Source of the DNA: an uncultured Microbacterium sp.
Lineage (GTDB): Bacteria > Actinomycetota > Actinomycetes > Actinomycetales > Microbacteriaceae
Reading direction: 5' to 3'
NCBI RefSeq assembly: GCF_947488465.1
Contig: NZ_CANKZA010000001.1
Location: 1-64,000 of the forward strand
DNA length: 64,000 nucleotides
Numbering within the stretch: position 1 is the stretch's first letter; each line of letters opens with the position of its first letter. Shown here piece after piece: positions 17,099 through 25,089 of this stretch. The notes beneath the pieces were generated by a model. That model was not told where the DNA came from, searched no databases, and worked only from the letters and a program-made list of their open reading frames with translations. The translations under genes were made by a program, and so were the position numbers.

Positions 17099-17170
17099 GT
17101 TTCCCCCCCAAAGGGATTGCTGAACCGCGTACCTGACACCCCCGGCAGCGACACGCTCCCGCAATCCCCG

Positions 17171-17201
17171 ACGTCCCCGTGGCCCCTCGCCACGGGGACG
17201 T
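17171..17201 (+). terminator. 12-bp perfect hairpin after doxX
   Basis: ACGTCCCCGTGG pairs perfectly with CCACGGGGACGT around the loop CCCCTCG. No long T run follows, but stem strength and position suggest a terminator. Confidence 0.75.
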
Positions 17202-17254
17202 CGTCATGCGTGGCGCGAGAAGCGACGGCCTCGCGCCCGCGGCGCCCGATCGGT

Positions 17255-17260
17255 CACACT
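17255..17260 (+). promoter_or_regulatory. -10 box of leaderless MDR gene
   Basis: CACACT (A2 and T6 conserved) lies 6 nt before the ATG at 17267. No clear -35 is seen. Confidence 0.4.
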
Positions 17261-17266
17261 GGGCAG

Positions 17267-18223
17267 ATGAGAGCTGTCGTGTTCGACCGGTATGGCGGCG
17301 TCGACCGCTTGCGTCTGATCGATGCCCCGGTGCCTGTCCCCGGGCAGGGACAGGTGCTCATAGAGGTCGTGGCGACCTCGCTCAACCTCAGCGACTGGGA
17401 AGTGCTGCACGGGTCTCCCGCCTACGCCCGCATGGGCGGGCTGTTTCGCCCCGCGCGGCGCATTCTTGGTTCGGACATCGCTGGCGTCGTCGCGGCCGTC
17501 GGCCCGGGTGTCACCCGCTGGCAGGTCGGCGATGAGGTCTACGGCGACAATCTCGACCTCAAGGGCGGCTTCGCCGAGTTCGCCGTAGCGCCGGAGCGTG
17601 CCCTCGCCCGCAAGCCCGCCGAGCTCACCTTCGAGCAGGCGTCGACGATTCCGCAGTCCGGGGCGATCGCCGCGCAGGCCGTCGCGCGGGCGAGGCCGGG
17701 GGAGCGGATGCTGCTGAACGGCGCCGGTGGTGGCGCCGGCGTGTTCGCGATTCCGCTGGCGGTGGCCAGCGGCATCCACGTCACGGCCGTCGACAACGCC
17801 GGCAAACTCGACTTCATGCGCGAGCTCGGCGCGGCGGAAGTCATCGACTACCGCGCGGCCGACTTCACCCGCGCCGGCCCGTTCGACCTCATCGTCGACC
17901 TCGTCGCGCGCCGCTCGGTGTTCGCCTATCGCCGCGCACTCGCGCCCGGCGGCCGCGCTCTCGTCGTCGGCGGAACCATGCGGGCGCTCCTGCGCATGCT
18001 GACTCTCGGCACGCTCGTCGGGCGCCTGAGCGGCACGCGGCTCGGCGTCTTGGCGGTGCGCGAGGGGCCTGACCATTTCGCTCCGGTGGCGGATGCTGTC
18101 GCCTCCGGCGCCGTGACGATCAGGATCGACCGCGTCCTTCCGCTCGAGCGGGTGGCCGAGGCGCTGACGTTCCACGGCGAGGGTCGCGCGCTCGGGAAGG
18201 TCGTCGTGCGCGTGCGGGCGTGA
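17267..18223 (+). CDS. NAD(P)-dependent MDR oxidoreductase
   Basis: A 318-residue zinc-free medium-chain dehydrogenase/reductase of the quinone oxidoreductase-like type. The N-terminal GroES-like domain shows MRAVVFDRYGGVDRLRL and GSDIAGVVAAVGPGVTRWQVGDEVYG. The Rossmann domain shows the nucleotide-binding LLNGAGGGAGVFAI and a C-terminal GEGRALGKVVV. The structural-zinc cysteines of classical alcohol dehydrogenases are absent. Substrate unknown. I chose ATG 17267 because the family N-terminus is exactly there and a CACACT -10 box lies 6 nt upstream. A broken relative lies at 44475-44715. Confidence 0.85.
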   Translation: MRAVVFDRYGGVDRLRLIDAPVPVPGQGQVLIEVVATSLNLSDWEVLHGSPAYARMGGLFRPARRILGSDIAGVVAAVGPGVTRWQVGDEVYGDNLDLKGGFAEFAVAPERALARKPAELTFEQASTIPQSGAIAAQAVARARPGERMLLNGAGGGAGVFAIPLAVASGIHVTAVDNAGKLDFMRELGAAEVIDYRAADFTRAGPFDLIVDLVARRSVFAYRRALAPGGRALVVGGTMRALLRMLTLGTLVGRLSGTRLGVLAVREGPDHFAPVADAVASGAVTIRIDRVLPLERVAEALTFHGEGRALGKVVVRVRA

Positions 18224-18247
18224 GCCGCCTTTAGAATTAAGGGGCCA

Positions 18248-18319
18248 GCCTCTGTAGCTCAATGGAAGAGCAGTTCCGTCCTAAGGAAACGGTTGGGGGT
18301 TCGAATCCCTCCAGGGGCA
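18248..18319 (+). tRNA. tRNA-Arg (anticodon CCT)
   Basis: A 72-nt cloverleaf. The acceptor stem is GCCTCTG/CAGGGGC, the D arm GCTC...GAGC, the anticodon loop GTCCTAA with CCT, and the T arm GGGGG-TTCGAAT-CCCTC. The discriminator is A and CCA is not encoded. The anticodon stem has a G-A mismatch at its outer pair (27-43), and loop position 32 is G instead of the usual pyrimidine. A tyrosine integrase gene follows 227 nt downstream, so the 3' end is the probable attB/attL site of the integrated element. Confidence 0.88.
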
Positions 18320-18545
18320 CACCTGTTTTTTATGTCCGACCTGGTTTTTATTGACTTTCGAGGCCACTCGGAACGCGTTTTTGGCCGCTTTTTGGCCGCA
18401 TTTGAGAGTGCTGTGAGCCGTCAATGAGCAGATCCAGGGCCCTGCAGGGCGCTTCATTTGGCGTCTCAGAACGCCGATTTTGATGGTTTCGACCGTTTCG
18501 AGCGTCACGGGGTACGTCCGGAAACTGAGCATTCTGCTCTCCGCG

Positions 18546-19676
18546 TCAGCGCGGCCGGCGGTAGCGCGTTTGCGGACCCGCGGGCAGCGCTATCAGCGGC
18601 ATGGCGTCGTTGAGGCGCGATGCGACGGCATCCAGATCGTCGTCGAACAGATCGGCATAGGTGTCGAGGGTCATCGCTGCCGACGCGTGCCCCAGCATCC
18701 GCTGCACGGCTTTCACGTTCGCGCCGGAGCTGATCGCGAGCGATGCGGCGGTGTGGCGGAGATCGTGCGGGGTCAGCCGCGGGATCGATGGATCGACCGC
18801 CTGCGCGCGCTTCACCGCGTTCGCGAACCAGCCCTGACTGCCGGAGTTGCGCATGTGACTGATCCCGTCGCCGAAGAGCAGTCCTTCTGGACCCTTGCCG
18901 GCGCAGGCCTGCTCGATCATCGGAGCGAGACGCTCCGGGTAGGGGACTGAGCGCTTCTCATGCGTCTTCGGCGTGCCGACATGGATCTCGTAGCCGATCA
19001 TCACCGCGTTCTCCTCGATGACGAAGCGCTTGCGTAGCCGGTTCACGCTGCGCACCCGCAAACCGGTCGCCTCGCCCCAGCGCAGGCCGGTGTAGGCGAG
19101 CGTCAGAACCATGGTCGGATGCGCCGAGCACGCCGCCAGCGTCGCCACCTGGTCATGTGTGAGGTAGACGCGGCGCTTGCCCGGACCGTTTCGGGGGAGA
19201 TTGCGAATGTGGCGGGCCGGATTGTTCGAGAGGCGACGATCATCGATGGCGACGTCGAGGATGCCGGCGAGGACGCCGAGCGCCCGAAGGACGACGGTGC
19301 GCGACTTCTGCGTCGCGAGCTCGGACACCCAATCCTGAACCTCAGACCGCCGGATCGACCAGATCTCCCTGTCTGCCCAGACCGGAGCGACGTGGTTCTT
19401 CCACGCCTGCTCGAGCGTCATGTAGTACGAGGGCTTCGACATCGGTGGCCGCTTGGAACGCAGCCAGCTGTCGACGAACATCCGGACCGGTACCCGCGAC
19501 GCCACGGGATCGATGTACTCGCCCTTCGACTTCGACACCGTCACCAAAGAGAGGTAGTGCTGCGCTTCGCGCATCGTCGTGAAGCCGCGCTTCTGTGACT
19601 CGGTGCGATCCGGCTTGCGGTAGCGCACGCGGTAACGGCGCCCCTTCACCGTTTCATACGAGGTGATGGTGCCCAT
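18546..19676 (-). CDS. int: Tyrosine site-specific integrase
   Basis: A 376-residue phage/ICE-type tyrosine recombinase. An N-terminal arm-binding domain (MGTITSYETVKGRRYRVRYR, AP2-like) and a SAM-like core-binding domain (RMFVDSWL... about 65-120) precede the catalytic domain. Catalytic residues are R199 (TGLRWGEATGL), H304 and R307 (TPHDLRHTAA), H330 (LGHASAAMT) and Y340 (TLDTYADLF). All are present, so it is likely active. Its 3' end faces the tRNA-Arg gene, the usual arrangement for elements that use a tRNA 3' end as att site. Confidence 0.94.
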   Translation of the reverse strand: MGTITSYETVKGRRYRVRYRKPDRTESQKRGFTTMREAQHYLSLVTVSKSKGEYIDPVASRVPVRMFVDSWLRSKRPPMSKPSYYMTLEQAWKNHVAPVWADREIWSIRRSEVQDWVSELATQKSRTVVLRALGVLAGILDVAIDDRRLSNNPARHIRNLPRNGPGKRRVYLTHDQVATLAACSAHPTMVLTLAYTGLRWGEATGLRVRSVNRLRKRFVIEENAVMIGYEIHVGTPKTHEKRSVPYPERLAPMIEQACAGKGPEGLLFGDGISHMRNSGSQGWFANAVKRAQAVDPSIPRLTPHDLRHTAASLAISSGANVKAVQRMLGHASAAMTLDTYADLFDDDLDAVASRLNDAMPLIALPAGPQTRYRRPR

Positions 19677-20163
19677 CTCGACCTCCGCTCGCGCCCGGGT
19701 TCATGGTCGGTATTGGGTCAGTGTCGACCACCCGTCGGGCGTCGTCAAGAAGGCGGCGGATCGAAGTGGTTAGGTGGCGGCAAACGTTGGCAATTGACAA
19801 TACGAATGCCGACTTCCACATCTCCGTGCAACCGCGAGCTCCATCTCACCGAGGGAGCGCAGTCGCCTGGCTCTCCCACCGGTCACCTCACCGAAGATGC
19901 CCCCGCTAACGATGCATGCGATCGCCGGCATCGCGCGGTAAGTCACTTGAGAAGCTGGTCCCGGCGGCTCTCAAGGTCTGGTCGGGCCGATGCGTGGTGT
20001 TAGAGGTTGCCAAGTGCCCGGTACGGTGTGAGTGCACATGAGAAGTTCCTAATCGCCGCTGGAAGCGAAGGGCCCCGCGCCGCATGACACCTATCACGAC
20101 ACGATCGTCGCGTTGCGTGTCTTGCGCGTTGTCCTCGTGCGGTGCCGCCCACGGCGGTTGTTG
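19677..20163. other. 487-nt gap between integrase and defence operon
   Basis: No convincing gene is seen. Short frames here lack ribosome-binding sites and family features. The stretch probably holds the divergent promoters of int and of the SNF2 operon, and possibly integrase arm sites. I could not point to clear -10/-35 pairs. Confidence 0.5.
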
Positions 20164-23046
20164 ATGACTTTGCTCAGCGACTACCAGGCGAAATACTTCT
20201 CGCACGAGCTGCAGCGCAGCTACGCGAACGATCATGTCGGCAAGCTGGCCGGGCTGCTCTTCGACGCTCAGGTAGAGCCGAAGCCGCATCAGATCGACGC
20301 TGCCCTGTTCGCCTTGCAGACACCTTTCCTGCCCGGTGTGATCCTGGCGGACGAAGTTGGCCTCGGTAAGACGATCGAAGCAGGAATCGTCATCTCGCAG
20401 TACTGGGCCGAGCGGAAGCGGCGCATCCTCATCATCGCGCCGTCGAGCCTGCGACAGCAATGGAAGCAGGAGCTCTTCGAGAAGTTCTTAATCCCCTCGA
20501 CGATCATCGAGGCAAAGGCGAAGGATTCGCTGCTGGCTAAGTCCGACACGCGAGCGGCCGAGGTGCTCATCTGTTCTTACGACTTCGCGCTGCGTCACGA
20601 GACATCGCTCCTAAAGTCATGGGATCTCGTGGTGGCGGATGAAGCTCACCGGTTGCGGAGCTATTGGAGCGGCAAGGCCAAGATGGCCGAGGCCGTCTCG
20701 CACATTGCGCGAAGCGCGCACAAGACCGTGCTACTTACGGCGACGCCTCTCCAGAACAAGCTCGAGGAGCTCTTTGGTCTGGTATCGATTTTCGATCCGG
20801 ACTACTTCTACTCGCTTGATGCCTTCCGTGAGCGCTACATCAAGAACCGTGATCTGACGGGCGACGACGATCTGGTCGAGCGTGTTGCGGCGATCTCGAA
20901 GCGCACGCTCCGCAAGGACGCCAACAAGTACATTCGATTCACGCAGCGCATGCCGCTAACGGTTGAGTTCACGCCCTCGCCCGAAGAGGTCCGGCTCTAC
21001 GATCTCGTGAACGACTACCTGCAACGCGACGAGCTCTTCGCGTTCGCCGGCAGTCAGAGGCACCTCTCGGCGCTCATCATCCGGAAGCGTCTCGGGTCGT
21101 CAACTTTCGCAGTCGCGAGCACTCTCGAAAACATCGCCAACCGTCTGGCCGACGAAGCGGCATCCGGAATGCGCCGTGACAATCGAGGTGGTCTGTTCCT
21201 AGCGGAATTCGAAGCCGACGACGAGCTTGAGCCGGAAATTGTCGAAGAAGCTGAGGAGACAGCTGCGCCAAGTGCCTCTTCACATCTGGACGGCGAAACG
21301 CTCAAGAGGATGCGCGCCGAGGTTGACGAGCTGCGTGAGTATGCTGTGCTGGCTCGTTCGATCACCGCCAACCAGAAGGCCGTGAAGCTGAATGAGGCGT
21401 TGGATCTCGGCTTCGATCGACTTCGAGAGCTGGGTGCCGCCGAGAAGGCAATCATCTTCACCGACTCGACAAAGACGCAGGAGTACATCGCACGAACACT
21501 TGCTGATGCCGGCCGCGGCAAGGGGGTTGTACGGTTCAACGGCTCCAACAACGCTCCTGAGCAAACTGCGATCTACAACGCCTGGCTCAAGGCCAACCAG
21601 GATAGCGACCTAATCACTGGGATCCCGGCTGTCGATCGGCGGAAGGCACTCGTCGATTACTTCCGCGAGCACGGCACGATCATGATCGCCACGGAAGCGG
21701 CCGCTGAAGGAATCAACCTGCAGTTCTGCTCGATGCTCGTCAACTACGACCTGCCGTGGAACCCGCAGCGAGTCGAACAGCGCATCGGTCGCGTGCATCG
21801 CTTCGGGCAACAGCACAACGTCGTCGTCGTGAACTTCAGCAACAAGGGCAACCTCGCCGAGCAGCGCATCCTGGAACTTCTAACCAACAAGTTCCAACTG
21901 TTCTCAAGCGTGTTCGGTGCGAGCGACGAGGTGCTTGGCGCGGTCGAGGACGGACTCGACTTCGAGAAGCGGATTAGCGACATCCTCACCCGCTGCAGGA
22001 CGGCGGGCGAAATCGATGCTGCCTTCAAGGAGCTCGAGGACCAGTTCGCGGGCGAGATATCGCAAGAGATGGCAAGTGCCAAAGCTAAGGTCTTCGATAG
22101 CCTCGACCCGCACGTACAGGATCGGCTGAAGGCATACGACGAGCAGTCGGGTGACGTGCTCAATAAATTCGAGCGACTTTTGCTGGCGATCACGCAGTAT
22201 GAGCTCCGCGACGTTGCCTCGTTCGAGGGGGACGGTCGCACCTTTGTCCTGAATGAGGCGCCGACGAGCGATGCGAAGCCGGGTCGTTACTTCTTCAAGT
22301 CGAAGCCGCTCCCGAACGCGCACCAGTACCGGTACGCCAGCCCACTCGCCCAGCACGTCGCGGAGACCGCCAAGTCGCACCAGACTCCGCCGCGCGAGCT
22401 GACCTTCTCGATAAGCCAATCCGCTCGCGCCACAAACGCGGTCAAGAGACTCCAGGGCAAGAGCGGCGAGCTGACCGTCGATCTCCTTACCTTCACGATG
22501 CGAGCCCGTGACGAAGACATCTCCGAGTCGTACATGCTCGCCGGCGGCGCGACCGACGACGGCGTCTACCTAGACGAAGAGTACGTCGCCGACATTCTGG
22601 ACCTCGCTTGCCTGCAGATCGCCCCCGATCCCGTTTCGGTCGACACTGGCCAGCTCGAGCCTCACCTCAAAGCGCGAGTTTCCGAGTTGGAGAAAGAAGT
22701 TCAGGGCCGAAACTCTCGCTACTACGACCAGCAGGAAGAGCTCCTCTATAGGAATCAGCAGGACCGCAAAGCCGAGCACGAGGGCAAGATCCGCGAATAC
22801 CGCGCCAAGGAGAAGGACGCACGCAAGGCTGCGCGTCAGGCTGACGACCCGATGGAGCAACTGAAGCTGAAGCGCGAGGCGCGCAAGTGGGAGCGTCGCG
22901 CCGACGAGGCTGATGACGATTTCCGCGACGACCGGAAGAAGCTTCAAGTCGAGATCGACGAGAAGCTGGACATGATCGAGCAGTCACTCCAAGGGACGCA
23001 AAGCACGGAACATCTCTTCGCCATTCGCTGGCGGATCGTCCCGTGA
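20164..23046 (+). CDS. SNF2-family DNA translocase/helicase (defence operon gene 1)
   Basis: A 960-residue Swi2/Snf2-type ATPase of the RapA/HepA or DrmD kind. Motif I DEVGLGKT is at 63-70, motif II DEAH at 159-162, and TATPLQNKLEELFGL follows. The C-terminal lobe has TEAAAEGINLQF and QRIGRVHRFGQ (about 505-545). After it comes a ~400-residue region ending in a charged coiled coil rich in Lys/Glu/Arg (about 840-950). No nuclease motif is visible. I chose ATG 20164 (MTLLSDYQAKYF); TTG 20161 and ATG 20113 are alternatives. It lies 72 nt upstream of mod. SNF2 proteins beside methylases are known from DISARM; the rest of that system is absent here. Confidence 0.9.
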   Translation: MTLLSDYQAKYFSHELQRSYANDHVGKLAGLLFDAQVEPKPHQIDAALFALQTPFLPGVILADEVGLGKTIEAGIVISQYWAERKRRILIIAPSSLRQQWKQELFEKFLIPSTIIEAKAKDSLLAKSDTRAAEVLICSYDFALRHETSLLKSWDLVVADEAHRLRSYWSGKAKMAEAVSHIARSAHKTVLLTATPLQNKLEELFGLVSIFDPDYFYSLDAFRERYIKNRDLTGDDDLVERVAAISKRTLRKDANKYIRFTQRMPLTVEFTPSPEEVRLYDLVNDYLQRDELFAFAGSQRHLSALIIRKRLGSSTFAVASTLENIANRLADEAASGMRRDNRGGLFLAEFEADDELEPEIVEEAEETAAPSASSHLDGETLKRMRAEVDELREYAVLARSITANQKAVKLNEALDLGFDRLRELGAAEKAIIFTDSTKTQEYIARTLADAGRGKGVVRFNGSNNAPEQTAIYNAWLKANQDSDLITGIPAVDRRKALVDYFREHGTIMIATEAAAEGINLQFCSMLVNYDLPWNPQRVEQRIGRVHRFGQQHNVVVVNFSNKGNLAEQRILELLTNKFQLFSSVFGASDEVLGAVEDGLDFEKRISDILTRCRTAGEIDAAFKELEDQFAGEISQEMASAKAKVFDSLDPHVQDRLKAYDEQSGDVLNKFERLLLAITQYELRDVASFEGDGRTFVLNEAPTSDAKPGRYFFKSKPLPNAHQYRYASPLAQHVAETAKSHQTPPRELTFSISQSARATNAVKRLQGKSGELTVDLLTFTMRARDEDISESYMLAGGATDDGVYLDEEYVADILDLACLQIAPDPVSVDTGQLEPHLKARVSELEKEVQGRNSRYYDQQEELLYRNQQDRKAEHEGKIREYRAKEKDARKAARQADDPMEQLKLKREARKWERRADEADDDFRDDRKKLQVEIDEKLDMIEQSLQGTQSTEHLFAIRWRIVP

Positions 23047-23118
23047 TCAGTAGCGAGTGCTGACGCTGAACATTCACATAGACATTGACACTGTGAAACT
23101 GAGGAAGGAAAATCCCCG

Positions 23119-25089
23119 ATGAGCGAACAAATTCACGAAACGGCATCTACCACCCCGAAATTCCAGACCGAGCTCGCAGCGCAGCTGGCTGACCTGATTC
23201 CCGAGGCCATCGCCGACGGCAAGGTGGACGTGGAGAAGCTCAAGGAATTACTCGACGGTGATGCTGCTGACGGCAGCGAGCGCTTTGGTTTGTTCTGGCC
23301 TGGCAAGAAGCGTGCGTTGCGCGCCGCCCAGGAGCCCACCACCGCGACGCTTCGCCCTGACATCGATAACTCGATGGATTGGGACACGACGAAAAACGTG
23401 TTCATCGAGGGTGACAACCTCGAGGTTCTGAAGATTCTGCAGAAGCACTATCACGCCAGGATCAAGATGATCTATATCGACCCGCCGTACAACACCGGCA
23501 AGGACTTCGTCTACCCGGACAACTACAAGGAAGGTCTCGAAACCTACCTCGATTGGACGCGCCAGGTCAATGAGGAGGGCAAGAGGCTCTCAACCAACGC
23601 CGATACCGAGGGTCGCTACCACTCCAACTGGCTCAACATGATGTACCCGCGATTGAAACTCGCGCGGAATCTGCTGACTGCCGACGGGGTCATCTTCATC
23701 TCAATCGATGACCATGAAGAAGACAACCTGCGAAAGCTAGCTGGCGAGGTCTTCGGTGAGCGAAATTTCCTCGGAACAATCATTTGGCGGACGGCCACGG
23801 ACAACAATCCGACAAACATTGCGACGGATCATGAATACGTGCTCGCCTATGCCCGTGACTTCGCTCATCTAAGCAACTGGGAGGCGCCATCAGACAAGGC
23901 TCAACTTATTGCTGAGCAGTATCAGGTACTTCGCGCTGAACATGGTGATGACAATGAGGCGGTACAAAAGGCACTCAGAAAATGGATCCGGAACGCCACC
24001 AAGGATGGAGACGTCGATCTCGACGGCGTCGCTCACTACTCGTACGTGGATAGCCGTGGCGTCTACTATCCCGGAAATTCGGCAAACACTAAGCCGGGTG
24101 ACTATACCTACGACATCTTGCACCCGGTTACTGGACTTCCGACCGTGAAACCGCGGAACGGCTGGCGTTGGCCGAAATCGACCTTCGATCGAGCCAGCGA
24201 CATGGGCGATGTCCATTGGGGAAACGATCACACGTCGGTCCCGAGGATCAAGAAGCGCATCGAGACAGCGACCCAGCTCCTCAAGAGTTTCTACTACGAG
24301 GACAACAGAGCTACCACCGCCCAAGTGGCAGATCTTCTTGGTGGGGTTAAGGCGTTCGATAACCCGAAGTCGATAAAACTCCTGCAACGGCTACTGAAGT
24401 TCGCTACTGACGGCGATGACGTGGTCCTCGACTTCTTTGCCGGGTCAGGCTCAACGGCCCATGCCGTGATGGACCTGAATGCTCGAGATGGTGGCCGCCG
24501 TCGGTTCATCCAGGTGCAACTCCCGGAGCCGACTCCGGAAAACTCTCCCGCGAGGGTCGCGGGTCACCACACGATCGCTGATGTTGCGCGGGCTCGGTTA
24601 CGTGCGGCGTCGGCCCGGACTGCGTCGGATTACGCGTCCGAGATCAATGATCGCCATGAGCAAATCGACCTAGGATTCCGTTCATACGAACTTGCTGAGA
24701 CCAACTTCTCCAAGTGGAAGGTGTCAAGCGATATTGACCGCAAACAGCTCGAGCAGCATCTCTTCGATCTCCGTGAGTCGAGCAGTGCCGACGACGCATC
24801 TGCGGACAACCTCCTTTCAGAGATCCTGCTCAAGCAGGGCTACTCACTCACTGAATCGATCGCAGCTCTGGACGTGGACGGCCTCACCCTCCGATCGGTG
24901 GGTGGCGGCACTGTTCTCGCGTACCTTGACGAGGGCGTCAAGCCGACGCTTGAGCAGCTGCGCTCGGTTGTCGACGAAGATCCTGCCCGCCTGATCGTCC
25001 TCGAGGACGCGTTCCAGGGCGACGACCAGCTCAAGACCAATGTGGCTCAGCTCTGCAAGAGCAAGGGCATCGAGCTTTGGACGGCGTGA
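23119..25089 (+). CDS. mod: Type III-like DNA adenine methyltransferase (Mod)
   Basis: A 656-residue N6-adenine methyltransferase that would both modify host sites and provide target recognition. The motif order is beta-class: the catalytic DPPYNTGKDF at 121-130 comes before the SAM-binding DFFAGSGSTAHAV (about 438-450). The ~300 residues between hold the variable target-recognition domain (about 215-400), whose DNA is visibly richer in A/T than its neighbours. GGAAGGAAAA lies 5-14 nt before the ATG. The stop codon overlaps the res start (TGATG), and the SNF2 gene lies 72 nt upstream. Full length for a type III Mod; recognition sequence unknown. Confidence 0.95.
   Translation: MSEQIHETASTTPKFQTELAAQLADLIPEAIADGKVDVEKLKELLDGDAADGSERFGLFWPGKKRALRAAQEPTTATLRPDIDNSMDWDTTKNVFIEGDNLEVLKILQKHYHARIKMIYIDPPYNTGKDFVYPDNYKEGLETYLDWTRQVNEEGKRLSTNADTEGRYHSNWLNMMYPRLKLARNLLTADGVIFISIDDHEEDNLRKLAGEVFGERNFLGTIIWRTATDNNPTNIATDHEYVLAYARDFAHLSNWEAPSDKAQLIAEQYQVLRAEHGDDNEAVQKALRKWIRNATKDGDVDLDGVAHYSYVDSRGVYYPGNSANTKPGDYTYDILHPVTGLPTVKPRNGWRWPKSTFDRASDMGDVHWGNDHTSVPRIKKRIETATQLLKSFYYEDNRATTAQVADLLGGVKAFDNPKSIKLLQRLLKFATDGDDVVLDFFAGSGSTAHAVMDLNARDGGRRRFIQVQLPEPTPENSPARVAGHHTIADVARARLRAASARTASDYASEINDRHEQIDLGFRSYELAETNFSKWKVSSDIDRKQLEQHLFDLRESSSADDASADNLLSEILLKQGYSLTESIAALDVDGLTLRSVGGGTVLAYLDEGVKPTLEQLRSVVDEDPARLIVLEDAFQGDDQLKTNVAQLCKSKGIELWTA

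Noticed and set aside
18281-18532. Frame reading ...CPWRDSNPQPFP over the tRNA end
   Set aside because: This is the well-known spurious translation of a tRNA 3' half on the opposite strand.
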